Below, one piece after another: positions 56,647 to 64,000 of a DNA stretch of 64,000 bases. Position numbers and translations under genes: made by a program. This DNA is from Marinobacter sp. THAF197a (GTDB lineage Bacteria > Pseudomonadota > Gammaproteobacteria > Pseudomonadales > Oleiphilaceae): positions 1,860,001 to 1,924,000 of the forward strand of contig NZ_CP045324.1 in the NCBI RefSeq assembly GCF_009363275.1, read 5' to 3'. Within the stretch, counting starts at the first letter, position 1; each line of letters opens with the position of its first letter. The notes under the pieces are model-generated. The model did no database searches. It was not told the DNA's origin and worked only from the letters and a program-made list of their open reading frames with translations.

Positions 56647-57130
56647 AGGTTTTCACTACGCGCAACGTGCCCTGATCATCTCGGTGCTGGCGGGTTTGAC
56701 CGCTTGCGCTACTGGCCCCGGCAAAGCCCCCGAGCGGGCCGCGGTGCAGCCTGTGCATTCACCGGAACAGGCGAGAGAGTGGGCCATAAAGGGGGTGAAC
56801 GCCCATGAGAACGGCGACATCCCTGGGGCCATCAAGGCCTGGCAGACCTCGGTGGCCCTGGACCCCAGCGACGCGACAACGGTCAATAACCTGGCGCTTT
56901 TGCTGAAACAGCAAAACCGTTTCCGGGACGCGGCCAACCTGCTGGAGCAGGGCGTGGAGGCGGCTCCGGACGTTGCCCAGCTGCATTACAACCTGGCTGT
57001 GATCAGTGAGCTTTATCTGCTGGATCTTGATAAGGCGCTGGTTCATTACCAGCGATACCGGGCGTTGACCGCCGAGGAAGACAAGCTGGTTGCTGGCTGG
57101 ATCGCCGACCTTGAGCGGAGGCTGCAATGA
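56639..57130 (+). CDS. TPR lipoprotein
   Basis: A 163-residue protein starting at GTG 56639, inside the end of the upstream gene. The lipobox GLTAC places the lipidated Cys at residue 23. Two to three TPR units follow (AREWAIKGVNAHENGDIPGA and AQLHYNLAVISELYLLDLDK). Probably an outer-membrane-anchored partner of the larger TPR proteins. Ends in an ATGA overlap with the next gene. Confidence 0.85.
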   Translation: MHRGFHYAQRALIISVLAGLTACATGPGKAPERAAVQPVHSPEQAREWAIKGVNAHENGDIPGAIKAWQTSVALDPSDATTVNNLALLLKQQNRFRDAANLLEQGVEAAPDVAQLHYNLAVISELYLLDLDKALVHYQRYRALTAEEDKLVAGWIADLERRLQ

Positions 57131-57462
57131 GCATCGGCCGGGATCTTCTCCGCCTCTGCATTGTTGTGCTGGCCAGTGGTTTTTTCCAGGCGGCCACGGC
57201 CGAAGACCGGGAGCAATCGGCCCTGACAGTGAGCGGTTTGTCTGCCAGCGTGGGGGACGATGACCCCAGGGTGCTTTACATTCTGCCCTGGCAGAACCCG
57301 ACGCTGCCCAGAAGGCCCAGGGCAGAGCTCAATAGCCAGGCGCCGGAGCTTAACCAACCCCTTTCCCCTCAGGTGCTGGAGAATCATCGCCAGTTCCGGG
57401 AATCCCTGAACCCATTGGTCCTGAAGCCAGCCGTGAATGCGGCCGGTCCGGGCCAACCGTGA
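57127..57462 (+). CDS. Small secreted protein of unknown function
   Basis: A 111-residue protein with a signal peptide (LLRLCIVVLASGFFQAATA). The mature part includes VLYILPWQNPTLPRRPRAEL, a proline-rich stretch that could lie against a partner protein. No family is recognised. ATG 57127 overlaps the TPR lipoprotein stop, and the ExbB-like gene begins 25 bases on, so it is an integral member of the operon. Confidence 0.75.
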   Translation: MSIGRDLLRLCIVVLASGFFQAATAEDREQSALTVSGLSASVGDDDPRVLYILPWQNPTLPRRPRAELNSQAPELNQPLSPQVLENHRQFRESLNPLVLKPAVNAAGPGQP

Positions 57463-57487
57463 CCCTGCAGTAAACGGAGACAAAGGC

Positions 57488-58135
57488 ATGCTCGATACCA
57501 TCATTCGATTTTTTCAGGACGGCGGTCCATTCATGTACCCCATTGCCATTGTGTTGGCGCTGGGGCTGGCGATCACGCTTGAACGGTTTCTGTATCTGGG
57601 GTCGGTGCGGCGGCGAAATCGTCTGGCGTTTGAGCGCGGTATTCTGCCCGCGCTGCAAAAACGTGACTACCAGCGCGCCATGAAGGCGGCAACCAGTTCC
57701 GACAGTGCCATTGCCTCGGTGCTCGGGGCGGGTATTTCCCGGTTGTTGAATAACAGCCGCCGTGAAGATATCGAATACGCTATGGAAGAAGGTTTGATGG
57801 AAGTACTGCCGCGCCTGGAAAAGCGCACTCAGTACCTGGCAACCCTGGCCAATGTGGCCACTCTTTTGGGCCTGCTTGGCACCATCATTGGCCTGATCGC
57901 GGCGTTCACCGCCGTTGCTGCAGCCGATCCTGCCCAGAAGGCCAGCCTGTTGTCGGAAAGCATCTCGGTAGCCATGAACACCACCGCGTTTGGCCTGATA
58001 TCCGCCATTCCCTTGCTGTTGTTCCATGCCCTGTTGCAAACCCGCACCAATGAAATCGTGGACAGCTTCGAGATGGCCGGGGTCAAGCTGTTGAATATGG
58101 TGTCAGATCCCGACGCCGGCAGGGTAGCCGCCTGA
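57488..58135 (+). CDS. MotA/TolQ/ExbB family proton channel protein
   Basis: A 215-residue membrane protein. The first span is at about 12-35 (FMYPIAIVLALGLAITLERF), then a cytoplasmic domain and two more spans with the family signature LANVATLLGLLGTIIGLIAAF and AMNTTAFGLISAIPLLLFHA. It should form a pentameric stator that converts proton flow into motion with the two ExbD-like proteins encoded next. ATG 57488 is preceded by ACAAAGGC; a start 17 codons earlier lies within the previous gene. Confidence 0.93.
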   Translation: MLDTIIRFFQDGGPFMYPIAIVLALGLAITLERFLYLGSVRRRNRLAFERGILPALQKRDYQRAMKAATSSDSAIASVLGAGISRLLNNSRREDIEYAMEEGLMEVLPRLEKRTQYLATLANVATLLGLLGTIIGLIAAFTAVAAADPAQKASLLSESISVAMNTTAFGLISAIPLLLFHALLQTRTNEIVDSFEMAGVKLLNMVSDPDAGRVAA

Positions 58136-58177
58136 TGCACTTCGTGTTTCAGCCAGTGTAAACAGGAGTATGGCGAT

Positions 58178-58708
58178 ATGAGACGCAGACATCGCAGGCT
58201 GACGGCTCAGGCGGATCTGGACATTACCGCGTTTCTGAACCTGATGATTGTGCTGGTACCGGTGTTGTTGCTGGGCATGGTATTCACCCAGATCCGCATG
58301 ATAGAGCTGAATTTTCCCGGGATGGAAGCCGGGCAGGCGCCAGCCTCTGAAAATTTCCGGCTGGTGGTCACTGTTATTCCGGGTGGCCTGGAAGTGGCCG
58401 ACAGTGAGCGTGGGCTGATTGAAGTGCTTCCGGTCAAGGATGGGGGCCAGGACTTTCAGGGGCTCAGCACTGTTCTTCAGCAGATCAAGGCCCGTATGCC
58501 CGAAAAGACCGACGTAACCCTGGAAGTAGGCCCGGATGTGGATTATCAGACACTGGTAACCGTTATGGACACAGTCCGCTCTTACCCGGCAGTCGTTGCC
58601 GCCAGCGTGGTGGAGGCTGAGTTGTTCCCCGATGTGTCCCTGATGGATGCAGGCGAAGATCGCTCCCTGGCTCAGCGTGCCCCGGCAGCAGACGGAGGTG
58701 GCGTATGA
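58178..58708 (+). CDS. ExbD/TolR family protein (first copy)
   Basis: A 176-residue protein with a basic N-terminus (MRRRHRRLTAQADLD), one membrane span starting FLNLMIVLVPVLLLGMVF and a periplasmic domain. The usual protonatable Asp of ExbD/TolR spans (D-I-x-x-x-L-x-x-F/L) corresponds to the region LDITAFLNLMIVL, where Asp lies before the span. It pairs with the ExbB-like protein. The stop overlaps the second ExbD-like gene (ATGA). Confidence 0.9.
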   Translation: MRRRHRRLTAQADLDITAFLNLMIVLVPVLLLGMVFTQIRMIELNFPGMEAGQAPASENFRLVVTVIPGGLEVADSERGLIEVLPVKDGGQDFQGLSTVLQQIKARMPEKTDVTLEVGPDVDYQTLVTVMDTVRSYPAVVAASVVEAELFPDVSLMDAGEDRSLAQRAPAADGGGV

Positions 58709-59193
58709 AGGCATCACGCCGCGCCCGTCTGCGCCAACGCCATTACGGCAGGATGCACAAGGCCGGTGGCCTGAACCTGGTGTCGCTGATGGATATCTTC
58801 ACCATTCTGGTGTTCTTTCTGATGGTGAATTCCTCCGATGTGAAGGTCATGCAGAATACGGCAGACGTGCCTTTGCCCACCTCGACGGCGGAGAAAGAAG
58901 CCGTGGAGAATCTGACCGTGCAGATCAGTGGCCGGTCTATTCTGGTTCAGGGCCGGGAAGTGGCAAGGCTGGACGGTATTGAGGCCTCGGACACTCACAT
59001 TGCGGGCCTGTCTGAGGAGCTGGCGTATCGCCGGGGCCGCTGGGCGGAAGTGCCAGATCAGGGACTGGAAGTCACCATCATGGCGGCGAAAGAGACCGAC
59101 TACCGGTTACTGCGCAAGATCATGCAAACCTGCGTGGACGAGGATTTCCGACAGGTCCGGCTGGCGGTAGAGGCGGAGGTGCGCAATGGCTGA
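58705..59193 (+). CDS. ExbD/TolR family protein (second copy)
   Basis: A 162-residue protein with basic start, one span containing the canonical SLMDIFTILVFFLMVN with the protonatable Asp, and a periplasmic domain ending in MQTCVDEDFRQVRLAVE. Having two different ExbD-like subunits beside a single ExbB-like subunit recalls AglR/AglS with AglQ of Myxococcus gliding motors. It overlaps the following TonB-like gene by eight bases. Confidence 0.92.
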   Translation: MKASRRARLRQRHYGRMHKAGGLNLVSLMDIFTILVFFLMVNSSDVKVMQNTADVPLPTSTAEKEAVENLTVQISGRSILVQGREVARLDGIEASDTHIAGLSEELAYRRGRWAEVPDQGLEVTIMAAKETDYRLLRKIMQTCVDEDFRQVRLAVEAEVRNG

Positions 59194-60124
59194 ACGCAAG
59201 CCAAGCACACAAATTTCCCGCCTTCCCTGGAGCAGTGATGGACGGGAGAGCGCGCGTTTCGGTGTGATACTTGCGGTCGTGGTTGCGCTGTTTCTGGTGC
59301 CGGCACTCATCATTCCAAACCTGCATGTACCCGAACGGGAACGGTCCGAAGCAGAGCGCATTCCGCCGCGGCTGGCGCAATTGGTGGAGGCGCCAAAAAC
59401 CGTTGTAGTTGAAGTGCCAGAGCCAGAGCCGGAGCCGGAGCCTGAACCCGAGCGGGCAGAAGCCGAACCCGTCGTGGCCGACCCGGAACCCCGTCCGGAA
59501 ACCAGGGTCTCGACACCCCCGGAGCAGACCACTGAACAGGCGAGGGAAAACGCCGCCCGTTCTGGTTTGTTTGCCATGAAAGACCGGCTTGCGGCACTGA
59601 GGGCGCCTGAGCCCTCAGCCCGGCCCGAGAACCGAACCGCTAATATTGGTGATGTACAGGCAGGGGTAAAGCAACCGATAGACGACCGCTCCAGGGTGTT
59701 AGCCGGCAGTGGCGGCGTCCAGAGCCGTGAGGGGCCGGCCCGGGAAGTGGCGCTGGCAGAGCAGAGCGTGCAAACCGTTTCGGCGCCCCGGGAAGTGGCG
59801 GTTGCCCCGGCAACCCCGGCCAGGCCCTCGGTAGGTGAGCGGGCCATGAGCAATATCCGGCAGGTGTTTGATACCCAGAAAAGTGTGCTCTATGCCCTGT
59901 ACCAGCGGGAGCTGCGACAGGACCCGACGCTGGAGGGCAAGGTCACCCTGGAGCTGGTGATAGAGCCGGACGGCTCGGTGTCCGCATGCCAGGTGGTCAG
60001 CTCAGAGCTGGGCAACCCGGCCCTGGAGCAGCGCATTGCCATGCGGGTACAGATGTTCAACTTTGGTGCTGACAATGTCGAAACCCGGAAGGTTCGGTTC
60101 CCGATTGATTTCCTCCCGGGCTGA
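59186..60124 (+). CDS. TonB/AgmX-like energy transducer
   Basis: A 312-residue protein with one N-terminal membrane span (about 27-47, FGVILAVVVALFLVPALII), a Pro/Glu-rich periplasmic stretch at about 70-120 (VEVPEPEPEPEPEPE) and a C-terminal domain with EGKVTLELVIEPDGSVSAC and VRFPIDFLPG, as in AgmX/PglI and TonB-type C-terminal domains. It should carry motion from the ExbB/ExbD complex to an outer-membrane or TPR partner. It is the last gene of the operon and converges on the maoC-type gene 12 bases away. Confidence 0.88.
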   Translation: MAERKPSTQISRLPWSSDGRESARFGVILAVVVALFLVPALIIPNLHVPERERSEAERIPPRLAQLVEAPKTVVVEVPEPEPEPEPEPERAEAEPVVADPEPRPETRVSTPPEQTTEQARENAARSGLFAMKDRLAALRAPEPSARPENRTANIGDVQAGVKQPIDDRSRVLAGSGGVQSREGPAREVALAEQSVQTVSAPREVAVAPATPARPSVGERAMSNIRQVFDTQKSVLYALYQRELRQDPTLEGKVTLELVIEPDGSVSACQVVSSELGNPALEQRIAMRVQMFNFGADNVETRKVRFPIDFLPG

Positions 60125-60136
60125 CAGAATCCGACC

Positions 60137-60622
60137 TCAGCTTTCGATAGTAATTTTCGGCAGGCGTGGCTTTTGCAGTGAGATTTTCTCGGTGGGGGCG
60201 ATGACTTTCGCCTCGCCGGTAACCACCTGGCTGTCATTCTGATTGCGCACATCGCACTGGAGTACCACGCGATGCTTCGGTTCTTTGCGCAGTACGGTGA
60301 GGGTGACGGTCAGGGTGTCGTCCAGTTTGACCGGGCGCTTGAACGACAGGCTCTGCTCAAGGTAAATGGTGCCGGGGCCGGGCATGACCGTGGCCAGTGC
60401 GGCAGAAATCAGAGAGCCACTCCACATTCCATGGGCAATGCGCTCCTTGAACATGGACTCCGCGGCAAACTCGGAGTCCAGGTGTACCGGGTTCACATCG
60501 CCCGAAACCGCAGCAAACAATACCAGCTCATCTTCGGTCAGTGTCCGGGTGAAGGTGGCAGAATCGCCCTCGTTCAATTCGTCATAGGTAATATTTTCAA
60601 GGGTATCCAGGGTGTCGCTCAT
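60137..60622 (-). CDS. MaoC-like (R)-specific enoyl-CoA hydratase
   Basis: A 161-residue hot-dog-fold protein. The hydratase motif is visible as AAVSGDVNPVHLD, with Asp and His as catalytic residues, followed by RIAHGMWSGSLISAALATVM with the Ser/Gly part of the motif. It should hydrate enoyl-CoA to (R)-3-hydroxyacyl-CoA, linking beta-oxidation to other uses. The start ATG 60622 gives the usual length; the frame runs much further upstream without homology. It is divergent from fadD. Confidence 0.9.
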   Translation of the reverse strand: MSDTLDTLENITYDELNEGDSATFTRTLTEDELVLFAAVSGDVNPVHLDSEFAAESMFKERIAHGMWSGSLISAALATVMPGPGTIYLEQSLSFKRPVKLDDTLTVTLTVLRKEPKHRVVLQCDVRNQNDSQVVTGEAKVIAPTEKISLQKPRLPKITIES

Positions 60623-60856
60623 CACAGACTCCGGTGACGGAAGAAGTGTTTGAAAGGGGTATACAGTTGTACCGGTTAACGCTTTGAAAACTACCTCATC
60701 GTTAACAAAACTGCTATTCTCTCCCGACTTTTTAAGGCTGAGACTTTTGTCGGGTTGATTTTTTGACCAGTTCGGCCTTGGCAAAACATTACAATCAGGG
60801 AGTTTCTGAACCCATCCGGTTGCTCCCCAATAGCGCCAATCAGACAGGAGATGGTG
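60623..60856. other. Divergent control region between the hydratase and fadD genes
   Basis: A 234-base gap. Two GTTAAC palindromes (60675-60680 and 60701-60706, centres 26 bp apart) stand out as possible operator elements near the hydratase start. A TTGACC near 60760 might be a -35 box for fadD, but its spacing to TACAAT is too long to be convincing. A fatty-acid-responsive repressor would be expected here; no known site matches. Confidence 0.4.
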
Positions 60857-62533
60857 ATGGATTTTGAGCAGTTCTATCAAGACAAGTACCCCGCCGGCAT
60901 TCCCCGTGAGGTAGATCTCAAGAAATACAAAAACATGGTGGATGTATTTGAACAGGCTGTTAAGAAGTTTGCAGACAAGCCTGCGTTCACTGCGGTTGGC
61001 GTCACCCTGACATACCGGGATCTTGATACTCAGAGCCGTAATTTTGCGGCCTGGCTGCAGAATAAAACCGATCTCAAACCGGGTGATCGCATTGCGGTGC
61101 AAATGCCCAACATTACCCAGTACCCGGTCATTGTCTTCGGTGCCATGCGTGCTGGCCTGATCGTTGTTAACACCAACCCGCTGTACACCACCCGTGAAAT
61201 GGAGCACCAGTTCAACGATTCCGGTGCCAAGGCGCTGGTGGTGCTGGCCAACATGGCAGACAACGCGGAGAAAGTGCTGCCCCATACCGGCATTGAGCAC
61301 GTGATCGTGACTGAAATTGCCGATATGCATTCACCCATCAAGCGTACCCTGATGAACGCTGTGGTGAAGCACGTCAAGAAGATGGTTCCGTCCTACAACC
61401 TGCCGACTGCCCACAAACTGCCGGCGGTGCTTAGTGCCGGTGCCCGTGAGAAGTTCACTCCGGTAGATATCAATCTGGACGACCTGGCTGTACTGCAGTA
61501 CACCGGTGGCACCACGGGTGTCGCCAAGGGCGCGATGCTGACCCACGCTAACCTGGTGGCCAACCTGACTCAGGTGCGCCCGATGATGGAAGATCAGGTA
61601 GAAGAGGGCAAGGAAGTGGTGATTGCACCGCTGCCGCTGTACCACATCTACTCGTTCACCCTGAACTGCGGCATCATGCTGGAAGCCGGCGCCCACAACG
61701 TTCTGATCCCGAACCCGCGCGATATTCCGGGCTTCGTGAAGGAAATGCAGAAGCAGAAGTTCTCTGCTTTCATTGGCCTGAACACCCTGTTCGTTGCCCT
61801 GTGTAACAATGAGGACTTCCAGGACCTGGATTTCTCTGGCCTGAAGCTGACGGCCTCTGGTGGTATGGCGCTGACCAGCGATACCGCAAAAATGTGGGAG
61901 CGTGTGACCGGTTGTGAAATCAGTGAAGGTTACGGCATGACTGAAACCTCTCCGGTGGTGACCTTCAACCCCCGCAGCGCTATCCAGATTGGCACCATCG
62001 GCCTGCCGATCCCGTCCACCGTGGTGAAAACCATTGACGACGACGGCAACGAAACCCCCATCGGCGAGCCCGGCGAACTGTGTGTGAAAGGCCCGCAGGT
62101 GATGCGTGGTTACTGGCAGCGCCCGGAAGATACCCAGAAGTCCTTCACTGACGATGGCTTCCTGAAAACCGGTGACGTTGCACTGATCCAGGAAGACGGC
62201 TACATCCGCATTGTTGATCGCAAGAAAGACATGATCATTGTGTCTGGCTTCAACGTGTTCCCGAACGAGATTGAAGACGTGGTAACCAGCCATCCGAAAG
62301 TGGTTGAGTGTGCCGCTGTGGGCATTCCGGACGCCAAGAGTGGCGAGGCCGTGAAGGTCTATGTGGTGCCCACGAAAGAAGGCGTAACTGCAAACGAACT
62401 GAAAGAGTTCTGCCGCGAGCGCCTGACCGCCTACAAAGTGCCCAAGCACTTTGAGTTCCGGGATGAGCTGCCCAAGAGTAACGTGGGCAAGATTCTGCGC
62501 CGTGAACTGCGGGACGAAGCCAACGCCAAGTAA
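60857..62533 (+). CDS. fadD: Long-chain fatty acid-CoA ligase
   Basis: A 558-residue acyl-CoA synthetase. ATP-binding motif YTGGTTGVAKGAML near residue 213, the FACS-type GYGMTETSPV near 357, FKTGDVA-like block FLKTGDVALIQEDGY near 435, and the C-terminal lysine region ELPKSNVGKILRREL. It activates long-chain fatty acids to acyl-CoA for beta-oxidation or lipid synthesis. ATG 60857 is six bases after CAGGAG; the ATG at 60851 overlaps too closely with it. Confidence 0.96.
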   Translation: MDFEQFYQDKYPAGIPREVDLKKYKNMVDVFEQAVKKFADKPAFTAVGVTLTYRDLDTQSRNFAAWLQNKTDLKPGDRIAVQMPNITQYPVIVFGAMRAGLIVVNTNPLYTTREMEHQFNDSGAKALVVLANMADNAEKVLPHTGIEHVIVTEIADMHSPIKRTLMNAVVKHVKKMVPSYNLPTAHKLPAVLSAGAREKFTPVDINLDDLAVLQYTGGTTGVAKGAMLTHANLVANLTQVRPMMEDQVEEGKEVVIAPLPLYHIYSFTLNCGIMLEAGAHNVLIPNPRDIPGFVKEMQKQKFSAFIGLNTLFVALCNNEDFQDLDFSGLKLTASGGMALTSDTAKMWERVTGCEISEGYGMTETSPVVTFNPRSAIQIGTIGLPIPSTVVKTIDDDGNETPIGEPGELCVKGPQVMRGYWQRPEDTQKSFTDDGFLKTGDVALIQEDGYIRIVDRKKDMIIVSGFNVFPNEIEDVVTSHPKVVECAAVGIPDAKSGEAVKVYVVPTKEGVTANELKEFCRERLTAYKVPKHFEFRDELPKSNVGKILRRELRDEANAK

Positions 62534-62563
62534 ACGGCGCAACTGTCAGGTTGCACCGCCTCC

Positions 62564-62595
62564 CACAAAGACCCTGCTCAGGCAGGGTCTTTGTG
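62564..62595 (+). terminator. Intrinsic terminator after fadD
   Basis: CACAAAGACCCTGC (62564-62577), loop TCAG and GCAGGGTCTTTGTG (62582-62595) form a perfect 14-bp stem followed by TTTCT. The A-rich left arm makes it likely to work in both directions, but only fadD reads into it. Confidence 0.88.
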
Positions 62596-62672
62596 TTTCT
62601 ACCGTTCGGATTTCCCGCTAGACTGTGGCGCCTTGTGATGCATCCATCAACCCATGAGTCTGTTGCCGTTCA

Positions 62673-64000
62673 ATGACTGACAAAACAACGCCCGATAACG
62701 ACCAATCCACGGCTGCCGATCCTCAGGCGGCAGTGAAGGCCTTTATGAGCCAGCTGGATGTCTGCAACCAGCAGGAGGCGGCGCGCATTATCCGCAGGGT
62801 GGGCCGCACCAAGGGCAAGCCGGGCCAGAAAGACCTGGAACAGATGGCAAACTGGTTGGAGCAGGGGCTTGAGAAGGTGCGCCAGCGTCAGGCGCTGCAC
62901 CGCCCAGCGAGTTTTCCGCCGGGACTACCGGTCAGTGATCGGGTGGACGACATCAGCGAGGCCATCCGTAACCATCAGGTGGTGATCATCGCCGGCGAAA
63001 CCGGCTCCGGTAAAACCACTCAGATTCCAAAAATATGCCTGAACCATGGCCGTGGCGTTCGTGGGCTGATTGGCCACACCCAACCGCGCCGGATTGCCGC
63101 ACGCAGTGTCGCCGCCCGTATCGCCGAAGAGCTTGGTGAACAGGTTGGCCAGCAGATCGGTTACCAGGTGCGCTTTACCGATAACACCTCGGAGGCGTCC
63201 CGGGTCAAGGTCATGACCGATGGTATTCTGCTGGCGGAAATCCAGCACGATCGCTTCCTGGATCGTTATGACACGCTGATTATCGACGAGGCCCACGAAC
63301 GTAGTCTCAATATCGATTTCCTGCTCGGGTACCTCAAGCAACTGTTGCCGAAACGGCCGGATCTGAAAGTCATCATTACCTCCGCCACCATTGAGGTTGA
63401 TCGCTTCAGCGAGTTCTTCGATAAAGCACCGGTTATTGAGGTCAGCGGCCGAACCTATCCGGTGGATGTGCGCTACCGGCCCCTGACCGGGGATGAAGAC
63501 GACCGGGACCAGGGCTGGACCGACGGTGTACTGTCGGCCATTGAGGAGATCGAACAGCACGAACGCAAGGAGAAGCAGCCCCCAGGAGATGTGCTGGTGT
63601 TCCTGCCGGGTGAGCGGGAAATACGGGCCCTCAGTAAAGTGCTGCGGCATGCGGAGCTGCGACACACCGAAGTATTGCCGTTATATTCCCGGCTCAGTAA
63701 CCAGGAACAGAACCGGGTTTTTCAGGCCCATAAAGGCCGGCGGCTTGTGTTGTCCACCAACGTGGCGGAAACCTCGCTGACGGTACCCGGCATTCGTTAC
63801 GTGATCGATACCGGGGTTGCCCGTATCAGCCGTTACAGCGTTCGCTCCAAGATTCAGCGCTTGCCGATCGAGCCAATCTCCCAGGCCAGCGCCAACCAGC
63901 GGGCGGGCCGTTGCGGGCGGGTGGCGCCGGGTATCTGTTTCCGGTTGTATGATGAAACCGATTTTCTCAACCGCCCCGAGTATACCGACCCGGAAATCCT
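62673..64000 (+). CDS. hrpA: ATP-dependent RNA helicase HrpA (3' end outside window)
   Basis: The first 442 codons of a DEAH-box helicase; the frame stays open to the window end, so the remaining roughly two thirds lie outside. Visible: an N-terminal extension with LDVCNQQEAARIIRRV, Walker A GETGSGKTTQIPK near residue 109, TQPRRIAARSVAARIAEE (motif Ia), IIDEAHERSLN (motif II, DEAH), TSATIEVDRF (motif III), LPGEREI (motif IV), NVAETSLTVPGIRYVIDTG (motif V) and QRAGRCGRVAPG (motif VI). HrpA takes part in mRNA processing and rescue of stalled ribosomes. It begins 78 bases after the fadD terminator; no strong ribosome binding site is seen at ATG 62673. Confidence 0.95.
   Translation, partial: MTDKTTPDNDQSTAADPQAAVKAFMSQLDVCNQQEAARIIRRVGRTKGKPGQKDLEQMANWLEQGLEKVRQRQALHRPASFPPGLPVSDRVDDISEAIRNHQVVIIAGETGSGKTTQIPKICLNHGRGVRGLIGHTQPRRIAARSVAARIAEELGEQVGQQIGYQVRFTDNTSEASRVKVMTDGILLAEIQHDRFLDRYDTLIIDEAHERSLNIDFLLGYLKQLLPKRPDLKVIITSATIEVDRFSEFFDKAPVIEVSGRTYPVDVRYRPLTGDEDDRDQGWTDGVLSAIEEIEQHERKEKQPPGDVLVFLPGEREIRALSKVLRHAELRHTEVLPLYSRLSNQEQNRVFQAHKGRRLVLSTNVAETSLTVPGIRYVIDTGVARISRYSVRSKIQRLPIEPISQASANQRAGRCGRVAPGICFRLYDETDFLNRPEYTDPEI

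Noticed and set aside
60137..61330. A 397-residue version of the MaoC-like protein
   Set aside because: The extra 236 residues lie over the divergent promoter and fadD start and have no homologous character; ATG 60622 gives the normal family length.
61331..62542. 403-residue open frame antisense to fadD
   Set aside because: It mirrors a highly conserved acyl-CoA ligase gene, has no ribosome binding site or family motif, and its composition is that of a complementary-strand shadow.

Overview
The window is a stretch of a gammaproteobacterial chromosome, most likely Marinobacter or a close relative. This rests on the housekeeping order ffs-dnaX-ybaB-recR-rnd-ycgL-ycgN, the style of the FadD and HrpA proteins, and an XrtA/PEP-CTERM exopolysaccharide locus; no database search was possible. 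I see no insertion sequences, tRNAs, phage genes or CRISPR arrays. The right half looks GC-richer than the exopolysaccharide region (roughly 4-10 kb and 14-16 kb look most AT-rich by eye), which suits a variable, partly exchanged surface-polysaccharide locus.

Region 1 (1-26751) is a Wzx/Wzy-type exopolysaccharide locus, nearly all on the + strand with many 1-4 base gene overlaps. It holds nine glycosyltransferases, two NodB-type deacetylases, an acyltransferase-3, a CapK/PaaK-like adenylating enzyme, a CapA-like protein, a secreted protein of unknown function, the Wzy polymerase, the Wzx flippase, a glutamine amidotransferase/asparagine synthase, an ATP-grasp enzyme, two GNAT-type acyltransferases and finally exosortase A fused to an EpsI domain. 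The CapK, ATP-grasp, GNAT and amidotransferase set suggests a polymer decorated with acyl or amino-acid-like groups.

Region 2 (26752-37968) is the rest of the exosortase system: two PEP-CTERM substrates, a tenth glycosyltransferase between them, a PA14/thrombospondin-3/FN3 lipoprotein, the TPR lipoprotein PrsT and the two-component pair PrsR/PrsK. Both PEP-CTERM genes have recognisable sigma-54 (-24/-12) promoters, and PrsR is a sigma-54 activator, so a local regulatory loop can be read from the sequence.

Region 3 (38067-51286) contains an SDR/acyltransferase pair, a hexose-phosphate mutarotase, a 2OG-Fe(II) oxygenase, the SRP RNA with a good sigma-70 promoter, dnaX-ybaB-recR, rnd-ycgL-ycgN with a small membrane protein, and a VWA/MoxR/VWA cluster whose first VWA protein carries a (CCAGAG)18 microsatellite encoding a Pro-Glu repeat. 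After it lies a 369-base gap with a perfect intrinsic terminator pointing along the minus strand, where no minus-strand protein gene exists (candidate small RNA).

Region 4 (51656-60124) is a nine-gene operon joining three TPR proteins, two small secreted proteins, one ExbB/TolQ-like, two ExbD/TolR-like and one TonB/AgmX-like protein: a complete proton-motive-force transducing envelope machine without an adjacent receptor. It is the best candidate here for an undescribed system. Region 5 (60137-64000) holds a MaoC-type hydratase divergent from fadD, a strong terminator, and the start of hrpA, cut by the window end.
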